A stretch of DNA of 63,831 nucleotides. Origin: a virus. The stretch spans positions 1 to 63,831 of IMG/VR virus record IMGVR_UViG_3300035670_007084. The stretch is one strand, 5' to 3'. A program made the position numbers and the translations under genes. Under the pieces are notes generated by a model. The model was not told the DNA's origin. It did not search any database and saw only the letters and a list, made by a program, of their open reading frames with translations. Shown here in pieces: positions 56,799 through 63,831 of the stretch (position 1 is the stretch's first letter; each line of letters begins with the position of its first letter).

Positions 56799-57320
56799 AT
56801 GAATATTTACTTTGGTGAAAATGTAGCTATTTCAGATAATATAATAAAAACAAATAAAATTAAAATAAAACAAACTCTTGTCGAAAAACCATATTATTTA
56901 TTATTTAAATATAGAAAAAAACTACTTGCAAGAAAAACAAAATATGAAACTTTACTTGAAGAAGAGTTAATATATAATAAAATATTATATTTACCACAAA
57001 CTATAATACACCCATATATTGTAGATTTCTTATTACCAGATAAAAAAACAATAATTGAATTAGATGGGGAATATCATTCTAGTCAAGAAGCCGTTGCATA
57101 TGATAACAGAAGAACAAATTATCTAGAACAATATGGATTTTCATTATTAAGATATAAAAACGACTTGACAATTTCTAATATGAATGATATAATAACAGAC
57201 ATTATTAATATAAAAAGTGATTATAATAATTTTAATTATACTACTCGTATTCTTAATTTAATAGAGTGTGGAAAAAAAACAAAAGCATTAGAGCTTGCTA
57301 ATAGATTTATTACATTATAA
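56799..57320 (+). CDS. Vsr/DUF559-like endonuclease, candidate homing enzyme
   Basis: A 173-residue protein from the ATG at 56799 (AAGGAAAATAAAA site). The C-terminal part has the fold pattern of very-short-patch-repair-type nucleases: QTIIHPYIVDFLLPDKKTIIELDGEYH (catalytic Asp and Glu-x-Asp), YDNRRTNYLEQYGFSLLRY. Similar EDxHD-type enzymes are known as phage homing endonucleases. The gene contains the consensus promoter for the downstream RNA. Mobility or function with that RNA is inferred. Confidence 0.65.
   Translation: MNIYFGENVAISDNIIKTNKIKIKQTLVEKPYYLLFKYRKKLLARKTKYETLLEEELIYNKILYLPQTIIHPYIVDFLLPDKKTIIELDGEYHSSQEAVAYDNRRTNYLEQYGFSLLRYKNDLTISNMNDIITDIINIKSDYNNFNYTTRILNLIECGKKTKALELANRFITL
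57165..57193 (+). promoter_or_regulatory. Consensus sigma-70 promoter for the large RNA and late genes
   Basis: TTGACA (57165-57170), 17-base spacer, TATAAT (57188-57193), perfect, inside the 3' part of the endonuclease gene. Predicted transcription starts near 57200, about 150 bases upstream of the structured RNA and 680 bases upstream of the packaging genes. Confidence 0.88.
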
Positions 57321-57349
57321 TTTGTTCTTTATCAATTATATATAAAGGT

Positions 57350-57810
57350 CGTTAAGCAATGATGGAATTAGTTCTATGTTTGGGGCTAGTTCCATATCTT
57401 GACATGATATGGTAAAGTTGACCGCTTTACTGTCAGGAATGATGTTATACTGTAACTCCCTAACCCGGAGAAGGTCCTACTACAAACATAGAGGTTATCA
57501 TCAACCTCGTCTGCGATACGGACGCAAATGGGTATCAAAGAGGTTCTTACTAATGATAATGTTCTTATCTTAGTAACGGCTGATTAATGATGACTAGTAT
57601 TATAAATGATTAAAATCCCATATAAGTATATGGATGATGGGTTCGGTGTCTTTAAAGTGTTCGCTACACGAACACAAATCGTTTTTAGATTGTTAAGTTA
57701 GTAATTGTTTTGATGTCAGTAAAATAAAACAATTAGTAAGTTAACAATCGCTGATAAGTAAAACTTATCAGCATTCAGTTCTTTAGTATTTTTTAAAAAT
57801 CTCTATTTTT
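57350..57810 (+). ncRNA. Large structured RNA with pseudoknot, about 460 nt
   Basis: The 556-base gap before the packaging genes has no credible ORF but at least ten compatible helices. These include GGAATTAG/CTAGTTCC (57364-57371, 57386-57393), whose loop holds CTATGTTTG pairing with CAAACATAG (57483-57491) to give a 9-bp pseudoknot, and ATATC/GATAT, GTAAAG/CTTTAC and GAGGTT/AACCTC hairpins. Further ones are TTACTA-GATAA/TTATC-TAGTAA, CCATAT/ATATGG, GTGTTCG/CGAACAC (57657-57663, 57669-57675), a long hairpin with GATTGTTAA/TTAACAATC, and GCTGATAAGT/ACTTATCAGC (57750-57759, 57763-57772). A consensus promoter lies upstream. Size and complexity are reminiscent of GOLLD or ROOL RNAs, but no family match is claimed. 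Confidence 0.7.
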
Positions 57811-57876
57811 AAAGCTGCCTAGAAGTGTGTATGTATAGGAATTGATGTAAGAAATAAAAGAAAAGGATAAAAACCC

Positions 57877-58197
57877 TTGCCAGCAAGAAGCAAAAGAGAT
57901 AATTCATTCAAGAGAAAATATTGGCATCACAGAAAAAGAAAACCTATCTATGTATCATTTGATTCTAAAGAAATCATTGATAAATGGGAAGAGTTGACTA
58001 AACTACTAAAAGAACGAACAATTGATTATAAGATGATGGTGTTGTGGTTTGATAACTTTCTTTATAAGGAATTGAGGAATGATGAACGAGTACGATCTAC
58101 AAGTGCAGAAGCTGGTATCGCAATACAAAAAAGTTCCGAATATGGCGAGCAAGACAGATGCGGAACTAATGGTAATTGCGGAAAAAGCAATATCTAA
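57877..58197 (+). CDS. 106-residue basic protein upstream of terminase genes
   Basis: Probable TTG start behind AAGGATAAAAACCC; MPARSKRDNSFKRKYWHHRKRKPIYVSF... is strongly basic, with an acidic helix after it. The last 40 codons overlap the next gene in another frame by 119 bases, and the residues there (RSTSAEAGIAIQ...) look low-quality, so the true product may stop or shift near 58080. A small DNA-binding packaging accessory protein is possible. Confidence 0.45.
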   Translation: MPARSKRDNSFKRKYWHHRKRKPIYVSFDSKEIIDKWEELTKLLKERTIDYKMMVLWFDNFLYKELRNDERVRSTSAEAGIAIQKSSEYGEQDRCGTNGNCGKSNI

Positions 58198-58921
58198 GAG
58201 AAAAGCTAAAGAGTCTGCTCCTGACTTTGATTTTAAAGCAGTATTCAAAGACAAAGAGTATATTGATTTAGCTAACTCATTATTAAATAAATACTTAAGT
58301 GATTTTAATATAGAAACACAAGCTGACAGAAGTACGCTGATGCAGTTAATTCAGCTAGAAGTAATTCATAAAATGCTTTTTGAGAAGCTTGTAAGAACTG
58401 TAGATGGCACCTCTAAGGTGCAAAGTCAGAACCTTAAGTTGGTTCACGATAATATGGAGCAGCAACGCAAGCTCAAAACCGATTTAGGTGTTAGTGGATC
58501 ACAAGAAGGTTCTGTCTATAATTATATTCAACAGTTGATTAAGCGGGGAACTGTTTGGGCTGAAACCCTGAACAAAGCTGATAGGACATTTTTCTGTCAA
58601 CACTGTTCTCAGCCTAATCTTCTGTTGTTTAAAATAGATCAATACTTTCCAATTAAACACCCTTTCTTTCAGGGAAGATATATTACCAACCATAAACTTA
58701 TCGAATTATATCTTGAGAAAAAATTAACAGAAAAAGATATTGCTGAAATATTTGATGTAGCTAAAATTGATTATATGAAGTGGATTATATCTAAGTTCTA
58801 TACTAAAGAGCATTTAGATAAAATAAAAGAAACTCAAAGTAAGCATTATAATAGAAAGTTTTCTGATGGTAAAGAAGAGAATCCCGAAGAAGAAACTACT
58901 GAACCTAGTACGGAAGTATAA
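58079..58921 (+). CDS. Putative small terminase subunit / packaging accessory protein
   Basis: A 280-residue protein with charged helical N-terminal half (residues 3-60, coiled-coil-like), a middle with LQLIQLEVIHKMLFEKLV and repeated helices, then FFCQHCSQPNLLLFK (CxxC). After that comes a helix-turn-helix-like LTEKDIAEIFDVAKIDYMKWIISKF (about 224-248). Its location directly upstream of the large terminase and the helix-turn-helix are those of a small terminase-type DNA recogniser, but sequence similarity to a named family could not be judged. Confidence 0.5.
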   Translation: MMNEYDLQVQKLVSQYKKVPNMASKTDAELMVIAEKAISKRKAKESAPDFDFKAVFKDKEYIDLANSLLNKYLSDFNIETQADRSTLMQLIQLEVIHKMLFEKLVRTVDGTSKVQSQNLKLVHDNMEQQRKLKTDLGVSGSQEGSVYNYIQQLIKRGTVWAETLNKADRTFFCQHCSQPNLLLFKIDQYFPIKHPFFQGRYITNHKLIELYLEKKLTEKDIAEIFDVAKIDYMKWIISKFYTKEHLDKIKETQSKHYNRKFSDGKEENPEEETTEPSTEV

Positions 58922-59225
58922 GAAAAAACTAAAGCTCGATAATTACGAGATTGATATAATTTTTTCGGATTCCCCTAGGCATATAGTAACTAATAAAATT
59001 GTAGCTGATAACTCAGCTAGGGCAGATGTTGTTAGGTCTGATAGTGATGAAAATGAGTTTACGATAGTTTTCTATGATTTTTCAAATATTGAATCAGATG
59101 TAATTCACGAACTGCTACATATTAGATTTTGGGATGTGTGTAAAAAATATAAATATAAGAAACTAAACAACTTAGAGCACGATTTCATAGAGGCGTTAAT
59201 TCCTATTTGGTGTAATGTATGCTAA
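58866..59225 (+). CDS. Zincin-type metallopeptidase-like protein
   Basis: A 119-residue protein with HELLH (H81, E82, H85) in SDVIHELLHIRFWD, the HExxH zinc motif of SprT-like or gluzincin-type proteases, and a later E-H that may give the third ligand. The N-terminal 22 residues are Lys-rich. It overlaps the upstream gene by 56 bases and abuts the terminase, so it may act in head maturation or packaging, or on a host protein. The reading is clear; the role is inference. Confidence 0.6.
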   Translation: MVKKRIPKKKLLNLVRKYKKKLKLDNYEIDIIFSDSPRHIVTNKIVADNSARADVVRSDSDENEFTIVFYDFSNIESDVIHELLHIRFWDVCKKYKYKKLNNLEHDFIEALIPIWCNVC

Positions 59226-60823
59226 AAAAATTGAGTGAAGAAGAACAAATATTGTTTGAATGTCTTTGTATGTCTAGAAGTTTTGTTGAGATTATGTTTA
59301 GTAATCTTGATAATCTACTTGAGTTTGAAGATGAAAAATTTGCGTTCATTAGACCATATCAGGAAACGATGTTATCATATGAATACTCAGTTGCTACCGA
59401 TCCAGAACTTTCAGATAAAGAAAACTTTTTAAGAAAGAAAGGTGCTGGTGATAGTTATGCTATTGCTAGTCGAAGAATTGGTAAATCATTAGTATTTCTA
59501 ATATGTGATATGTTGCAATCAATTATGTTACTTGCTGGATGTGAAACAGCGTTTGGTTCATACGATGCAAACCATGTTAGAAAAATATTTTCAAGTATTA
59601 TTCCGGTTGTTGAATATCATCCTTGTTATAAAGGTATAAAGAAAGTTTATAATCAAACCCCACAATACTTATATATAGGTAAGAATGGAATGAAAATTAG
59701 TGGGGTTAATGAGAATGCTATAAACCAAAGAAAAGCTGGTGAAAACTGGATTGGGCTTCATCCTATGAAAACATGGTATGAAGAAATCAGCAGATGGTGT
59801 TCTGTTGCACAAGAGAAGCAAACAGAAGCTGTATCAGAGCTTGGTGTTATTTTTAGAGGAAGTGGTATGGCTGATTGCACAAAGAATTCCCCGGCTGGTG
59901 AAATAGTTTCCGATAGAAGAAATAAAAACATTATTATTAATTATAGTCAGTTTGTTAATCCAACCTGGGATGAGTATACACGCAAAGAATCTTTAAAGAA
60001 ATATAAAAGCGAGGCATCGTTTGGTTGGAAAGTATATGTTCTTGGTGAGTTAGTTGAAGATGGTTACTCGGCTTTAGATATGAAGCTTGTTAGTGAATGT
60101 TACAACGACACCACAGAAATAAAAAACATAGAAATAAACAAAACAACTTTTTCATATTATCAGGATTTGTTGATTGTTGATAAGCCAAAAGATGCAGAAT
60201 GTACTTATATAGCTACCGATATATCAGATATTGGAACGACAGAAACCGTTATAATATTTGATACATTGTCTGGTTTAAAGTATAGGTATAACATAACTAT
60301 GCTAGGGCTCACGGATGAGCAAATTTATTTAGTGTTAAAATTTCTTGGAGAGAAGCTTGGTGCCAATGTATTAGCATTGGATTGTGGTGAGGCAGCTGGG
60401 CGTGGAGTATCAAGGCGGTTATTAAAAGATTTCTCCGCTGAAAATATTTTTGAATATGCTGGTAATAAAAAAATAGTTGTTGAATTTGAAAGAACAAAAG
60501 ATAACTATTTAAAATATGATACCGCTGGCAAAGCAATTGTTAAAGAAGAGTTTATGTCAGAATGGGCAGTTCAAATAATAAAAGAAATTTTTTATAATAA
60601 AAGAATAGACATACCAATTGATCATAAATTAGATGAGCAACTAAGCAAGCTTGTTTCTACTAAGTCGGGTAACAGAGTATTGTATGCTATAAGTGGTGAA
60701 GATCATTTATTTGATGCCTTTAAAGTTTTTTGTTGTGCGTGGTGGCAGAATCACTTATCAATAATATCACCGATTAAAAAGAAAAAGTTTTGCAAAACCG
60801 GAGTTACTACTGTAAATAGATAG
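59219..60823 (+). CDS. terL: Terminase large subunit
   Basis: A 534-residue packaging motor and DNA-cutting enzyme. ATPase part: SRRIGKS (84-90, Walker A), hydrophobic strand and TWYEE (about 188-193, Walker B and catalytic Glu). The nuclease part (RNase-H-like) has CTYIATDISDIGTTET (first Asp), VLALDCGEAAGRGV (second acidic) and GEDHLFDAFKVF (third, near the end). It starts 6 bases inside the preceding gene end, coupling translation. The motif set is the strongest evidence that this window is a tailed phage. Confidence 0.92.
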   Translation: MLKKLSEEEQILFECLCMSRSFVEIMFSNLDNLLEFEDEKFAFIRPYQETMLSYEYSVATDPELSDKENFLRKKGAGDSYAIASRRIGKSLVFLICDMLQSIMLLAGCETAFGSYDANHVRKIFSSIIPVVEYHPCYKGIKKVYNQTPQYLYIGKNGMKISGVNENAINQRKAGENWIGLHPMKTWYEEISRWCSVAQEKQTEAVSELGVIFRGSGMADCTKNSPAGEIVSDRRNKNIIINYSQFVNPTWDEYTRKESLKKYKSEASFGWKVYVLGELVEDGYSALDMKLVSECYNDTTEIKNIEINKTTFSYYQDLLIVDKPKDAECTYIATDISDIGTTETVIIFDTLSGLKYRYNITMLGLTDEQIYLVLKFLGEKLGANVLALDCGEAAGRGVSRRLLKDFSAENIFEYAGNKKIVVEFERTKDNYLKYDTAGKAIVKEEFMSEWAVQIIKEIFYNKRIDIPIDHKLDEQLSKLVSTKSGNRVLYAISGEDHLFDAFKVFCCAWWQNHLSIISPIKKKKFCKTGVTTVNR

Positions 60824-60834
60824 ATGGAGAATAT

Positions 60835-62640
60835 ATGACAGATCCACAAGCAAGAGGTTCCGCACTAAGCAGTCAATACTATAAGATGTTGATTGACCTT
60901 ATGACATTTTCTGGTAAGGGTGCAATAAAAGTACCAACATCGTATCATCAACGAGTAAAAGAAGTTAAGAAACTTATCGAAGTTGATAATACAGGATTGG
61001 CTACCACTCTGACTAGTTTCCAAATAAATGCAGCTACAGTACCAATTAATATTGAAACCCAAAACAAACAACTAACAAAGATTCTTGATGCTTGGAGTCA
61101 AACTGTAAACTTTAAAATGAAGATGGTTGAAACTGGATTACAGGGTTTGATGGGGCAATATTATAAAGAAAGATGGCAGGGTTCTAGCTTTATAGTATTA
61201 AAGACAGTTTGGGAAAATGTTGGTGGATTTAATTTACCTGTTCAGATGTATCTATTAGACGGTGGTAGTATTTATAGTGTAAAAGAAAAGGGTGAACCAA
61301 TTATTGTTGGTAATCCAAAATACGAAATAAGATATGGTTCAAAAGAAACAGATAAAGAACCAATAGTTGATAACAAAAATATAAAATATTTCTTTCAAAA
61401 TCCTTTTGGAACATGGGGTGAGATATATCCATCACCTTATATTATTAATCGTGGTATTTATTATAATCAGCAGTTCTTAAATGAAATCAAAGAGAAGGGC
61501 GCAAGCGTAATTAAACGAGCGATTGAACATATCTTTGCTCTCAAAAAAGGTTTTAAAGAAGCCGTCCTTCAAGATAAAGATGCTAACATATATGATAAGA
61601 CAGACTTAGAAAGAACCGATAAAGATTTAAGAGATGTTTTAGATTCTAGAAAATATACTGAAGATATGACAACATATACTTCCAATTTTGATACTGAAAT
61701 GGAACACATTATTCCAGAGTATAAAAGGATATTGAATGCGGAAGTAATAGTTCCTGCTGAAAAAGGTTTATTATCTTCTCTTGGTTTTGTTGAAATGTAT
61801 AGTATGCAAACGAGGAAAGAAGAAGTATTTAATCCAAAACCTTTTATGGCGGAAGCACAAGATGGTATTAATGATTTTGTTTCTTTAATAGGTGATGTTG
61901 TTTATACTATTATAGAAGAAAACAGAGCAACGCATCCAAAATATAGCAATGTTGAACCAATTAAAATAAATACTGGACCAATGACCACATTTATTGACAG
62001 CGAGGCTAAAAAGATTCTTAGAAGTATTTATGATCGAGGTGGTATTTCTAAAAGAACGCTTACTGAAATTGGTGCAGGTTGTGATTTTGATATTGAACTT
62101 AATCGTATCACACAAGAGAAAAAAGATGGCGTTGATAAGGTTATGTCACCTAATCCAATTCAGGTATCTGATACCCTTCTTCTTAGTGATAGGACAAGCA
62201 CTACGGTTCAGAAAAAACAAAACGAGGAAGAAGATATTCCCGATGATAAACAAAGTATTGAAACCCGTAACTTTGAAGTTTCACAAAAAGAGAATGGTAA
62301 AATAAAAGAAGATTTAGTTACCGCACCATATGATGATATATCTGAGTTACCCGATACAGTAAAGGTTCTTCCTGATAAAGCAAAAAAAATGTGGATGGAA
62401 GTATTTAACTCTGTATATAAAAATAAAAAAGATGAAACTATAGCTATTAAGTCTGCTTGGTCTACAGTTAAGAAATATTTTAAGAAAAATAAAGATGGTT
62501 CTTGGGTTCAAAAAGAAAAAGCAAACTTAGATACAGTTGATTTTAATGAGCTATTAGATGTTCAAAAACTCACTATGCTTTCTAAACAAAACAAACTTTT
62601 AGATAAGATTTTGAAAGAGAACGAAAATGAAACTATTTAG
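60835..62640 (+). CDS. Portal-like protein fused to a C-terminal ChaB domain
   Basis: A 601-residue protein directly after the terminase, where phages encode the portal that connects head and tail. The first 350 residues (e.g. YHQRVKEVKKLIEVDNTGLATTLTSFQINAATV and GGFNLPVQMYLLDGGSIY) have the helix and beta pattern of portal proteins. Residues about 500-560 (LPDKAKKMWMEVFNSVYKN...AWSTVKKYFKKNKDGSW) match the ChaB family pattern. That fusion is unusual. An acidic linker of about 70 residues separates the two. Confidence 0.75.
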   Translation: MTDPQARGSALSSQYYKMLIDLMTFSGKGAIKVPTSYHQRVKEVKKLIEVDNTGLATTLTSFQINAATVPINIETQNKQLTKILDAWSQTVNFKMKMVETGLQGLMGQYYKERWQGSSFIVLKTVWENVGGFNLPVQMYLLDGGSIYSVKEKGEPIIVGNPKYEIRYGSKETDKEPIVDNKNIKYFFQNPFGTWGEIYPSPYIINRGIYYNQQFLNEIKEKGASVIKRAIEHIFALKKGFKEAVLQDKDANIYDKTDLERTDKDLRDVLDSRKYTEDMTTYTSNFDTEMEHIIPEYKRILNAEVIVPAEKGLLSSLGFVEMYSMQTRKEEVFNPKPFMAEAQDGINDFVSLIGDVVYTIIEENRATHPKYSNVEPIKINTGPMTTFIDSEAKKILRSIYDRGGISKRTLTEIGAGCDFDIELNRITQEKKDGVDKVMSPNPIQVSDTLLLSDRTSTTVQKKQNEEEDIPDDKQSIETRNFEVSQKENGKIKEDLVTAPYDDISELPDTVKVLPDKAKKMWMEVFNSVYKNKKDETIAIKSAWSTVKKYFKKNKDGSWVQKEKANLDTVDFNELLDVQKLTMLSKQNKLLDKILKENENETI

Positions 62641-62920
62641 TGATGTAGGTCTTAAAAAAGAAATTACCATTCTTGATTTTGGTATAGTTGATGCCGGAGA
62701 AAGTAAAACAGTATCATATTATTTATATAACGATACTGGAACTAAGATAGTTGATCTTAATTTAAAAGTTAATAATGGGGAAGTTTACATTGCTGATTAT
62801 CCTAAAGATTTAGAGAAGAACGCTGTTGCTGAAATTAAACTAACATGGAAATCTTCTTTAAATATTAAAGCCGGGTTAAAAGCAACTCTAGATATAAAAG
62901 CTGCTGAACTGTGGAGTTAA
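62627..62920 (+). CDS. 97-residue beta-sandwich virion-type protein
   Basis: MKLFSDVGLKKEITILDFGIVDAGESKTVSYYLYNDTG... reads as a small Ig-like sandwich (alternating hydrophobic strands, DF-G-I-V-DAG start). It overlaps the portal stop by 14 bases, so it is translationally coupled. A capsid decoration or head accessory role is plausible. Confidence 0.5.
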   Translation: MKLFSDVGLKKEITILDFGIVDAGESKTVSYYLYNDTGTKIVDLNLKVNNGEVYIADYPKDLEKNAVAEIKLTWKSSLNIKAGLKATLDIKAAELWS

Positions 62921-62926
62921 TAGCAT

Positions 62927-63322
62927 ATGAGTAAGTTAGTTAACGAAGGTGAGAATAGAATATCAAATATTTTATTTGGTGCTCAAGCTGTTGATGATGT
63001 GTTATATCTTGGTTTATTTTTAGATAATGAGGAGCCTGGTGAAACAGCGGGGCTTGCTGGCTTAACCGAACCAACAGGTAATGGTTATGAACGAGTTACC
63101 CTCAATCGTGGTTCTTGGGTAGTTACCGGAGATACAAGTGTTTATGCTGAACAAACTTTTACAGCATCTGGTGGTAATTGGGGAAATGTATATGGATATT
63201 TTATAGGAACATCCGAGGATAATTCGGGTAAATTATTATTTGTAGAATTATTTTCAGATGGACCATATAATGTTTTTAGTGGTGACAGTATTAAAATAAC
63301 TCCAACAATTATACTAGCATGA
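62927..63322 (+). CDS. 131-residue virion-type beta protein
   Basis: MSKLVNEGENRISNILFGAQAVDDVLYLGLFLDN...GGNWGNVYGYFIGTS...: a Gly/Thr/Ser-rich beta protein with the GxNWGxVxGYFIGTS pattern seen in several phage structural-region proteins. Follows the previous gene by 6 bases. Function unknown, probably virion. Confidence 0.55.
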   Translation: MSKLVNEGENRISNILFGAQAVDDVLYLGLFLDNEEPGETAGLAGLTEPTGNGYERVTLNRGSWVVTGDTSVYAEQTFTASGGNWGNVYGYFIGTSEDNSGKLLFVELFSDGPYNVFSGDSIKITPTIILA

Positions 63323-63337
63323 CGGTAAATATAATAT

Positions 63338-63831
63338 ATGAAAAAACTTTTACTTATACTTGGTTTACTAACTTCTATAGCTACTTGTGTATTTGCTGAT
63401 GATTGGAAAGAAGATCCCAACTCCCCCTCTTATACAGAAAATACATATACAACTAATGCTAATTTGTTTATCGCTCCATACGCATCACCTCGTTATGATT
63501 TGACACTTAATAGAAACCTTGTGATTCTTGATTCGATATTAGGCGATGTTGAGTATAACGCTGATTTGACGGACGATGTTACAAAATGGGTTGATGTTAC
63601 ATATCCGAATCTTGATACTGATGGGACGGACGATTTACTAAACAATGCAGACGATACAACGAGTGGTTCTTTATGGGCGGTGAATTATTACGCATCGGGT
63701 GATGTGGTTGTAACGGATGATATTTTCGCTGACCAAATAACTGCACAAGCAGGGAATGGTAGTATTATTGCTCTACCAGCCGCAGGGGCAATAATTGTTA
63801 AAGATGATGTCGGAACTGGTGGGTATATAAG
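63338..63831 (+). CDS. Signal-peptide-bearing virion-region protein (3' partial)
   Basis: Begins MKKLLLILGLLTSIATCVFADDW: a clear signal peptide (basic start, hydrophobic core, plausible cleavage after FA). The visible 164 codons continue as an acidic, Asp/Thr-rich beta-type region (DLTDDVTKWVDVTYPNLD, DTTSGSLWAVNYYASG) and run off the right end. A secreted or lipid-side phage protein in the head-gene area is unusual; it could be a fibre with an export sequence. Confidence 0.6.
   Translation, partial: MKKLLLILGLLTSIATCVFADDWKEDPNSPSYTENTYTTNANLFIAPYASPRYDLTLNRNLVILDSILGDVEYNADLTDDVTKWVDVTYPNLDTDGTDDLLNNADDTTSGSLWAVNYYASGDVVVTDDIFADQITAQAGNGSIIALPAAGAIIVKDDVGTGGYI

Noticed and set aside
57350-57810. 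Group I or group II intron in the terminase region
   Set aside because: I could not find the conserved group I P7/S-type element or a group II domain V, and no split gene is evident around it.
57877-58197. Treating the TTG-start gene as full-length fused to the next frame
   Set aside because: No clear slippery heptamer could be identified by eye; kept as an open question only.

Overview
The window is a piece of a large, visibly AT-rich double-stranded DNA tailed-phage (or prophage) genome. It carries a terminase large subunit, a portal-like protein, a giant repeat-bearing tail fibre, and a self-sufficient replication and nucleotide-metabolism set (family B DNA polymerase, primase-helicase, RecA, flap nuclease, RuvC, RuvB, class II ribonucleotide reductase, dUTPase, dCMP deaminase). 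Genes are densely packed, often with ATGA overlaps and strong purine-rich ribosome binding sites. The host cannot be fixed from the sequence. Near-perfect TTGACA/TATAAT promoters and the cobalamin-dependent reductase point to an ordinary bacterium using host sigma-70. Both ends of the window cut through genes.

Layout. (1) 1-7620, rightward: end of the tail region, with an unfinished fibre gene of at least 2028 codons, two small proteins and a second virion/adhesion-like protein, closed by a bidirectional terminator at 7.65 kb. (2) 13.6-7.7 kb, leftward, behind its own consensus promoter: a cassette of three glycosyltransferase-like proteins, two radical-SAM/SPASM-type enzymes, two SAM methyltransferases and a Cys-rich small protein. 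(3) 32.4-13.7 kb, leftward: two more glycosyltransferases, a HAD-like protein, the dNTP-pool enzymes and then the replication/recombination core. (4) 35.1-32.4 kb: a string of micro-proteins, many with a single membrane helix, broken by a NUMOD/HNH homing endonuclease and by operon-internal structured RNAs. (5) 40.2-35.1 kb: two cytosine methyltransferases, a sigma-like protein, a tyrosine recombinase and a RuvB-like ATPase with an N-terminal membrane helix. (6) 52.4-40.2 kb, leftward: about 45 small accessory genes (zinc ribbons, DUF932, DUF2958, gp88-like, 3D-domain secreted protein), probably early host-takeover functions. (7) 53.8-52.75 kb: two leftward genes of different base composition with tandem terminators, flanked by repeat-rich non-coding DNA. 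(8) 54.5 kb onward, rightward: a consensus promoter, a glycosyltransferase and a polysaccharide-deacetylase-like gene, small proteins, a Vsr/DUF559-like endonuclease, a large structured non-coding RNA with its own consensus promoter, then the packaging and virion genes (terminase, portal and onward), which run off the right end. If the genome is circular or circularly permuted, these would continue into the tail genes at position 1.

Working together: the leftward genes would set up nucleotide supply, replication and recombination and modify DNA and surface glycans. The rightward genes from 57.2 kb package DNA and build the virion. The 53.8-54.6 kb intergenic region, between divergent transcription units and rich in short direct and inverted repeats, is the best candidate for a replication origin or control region. 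The most interesting unexplained items are the roughly 460-nt structured RNA at 57.35-57.81 kb, a degenerate tRNA-like element at 30.95-31.03 kb, other long-stem RNAs inside the leftward operon, perfect sigma-70 promoters buried in coding sequence, and the radical-SAM/methyltransferase/glycosyltransferase cassette.
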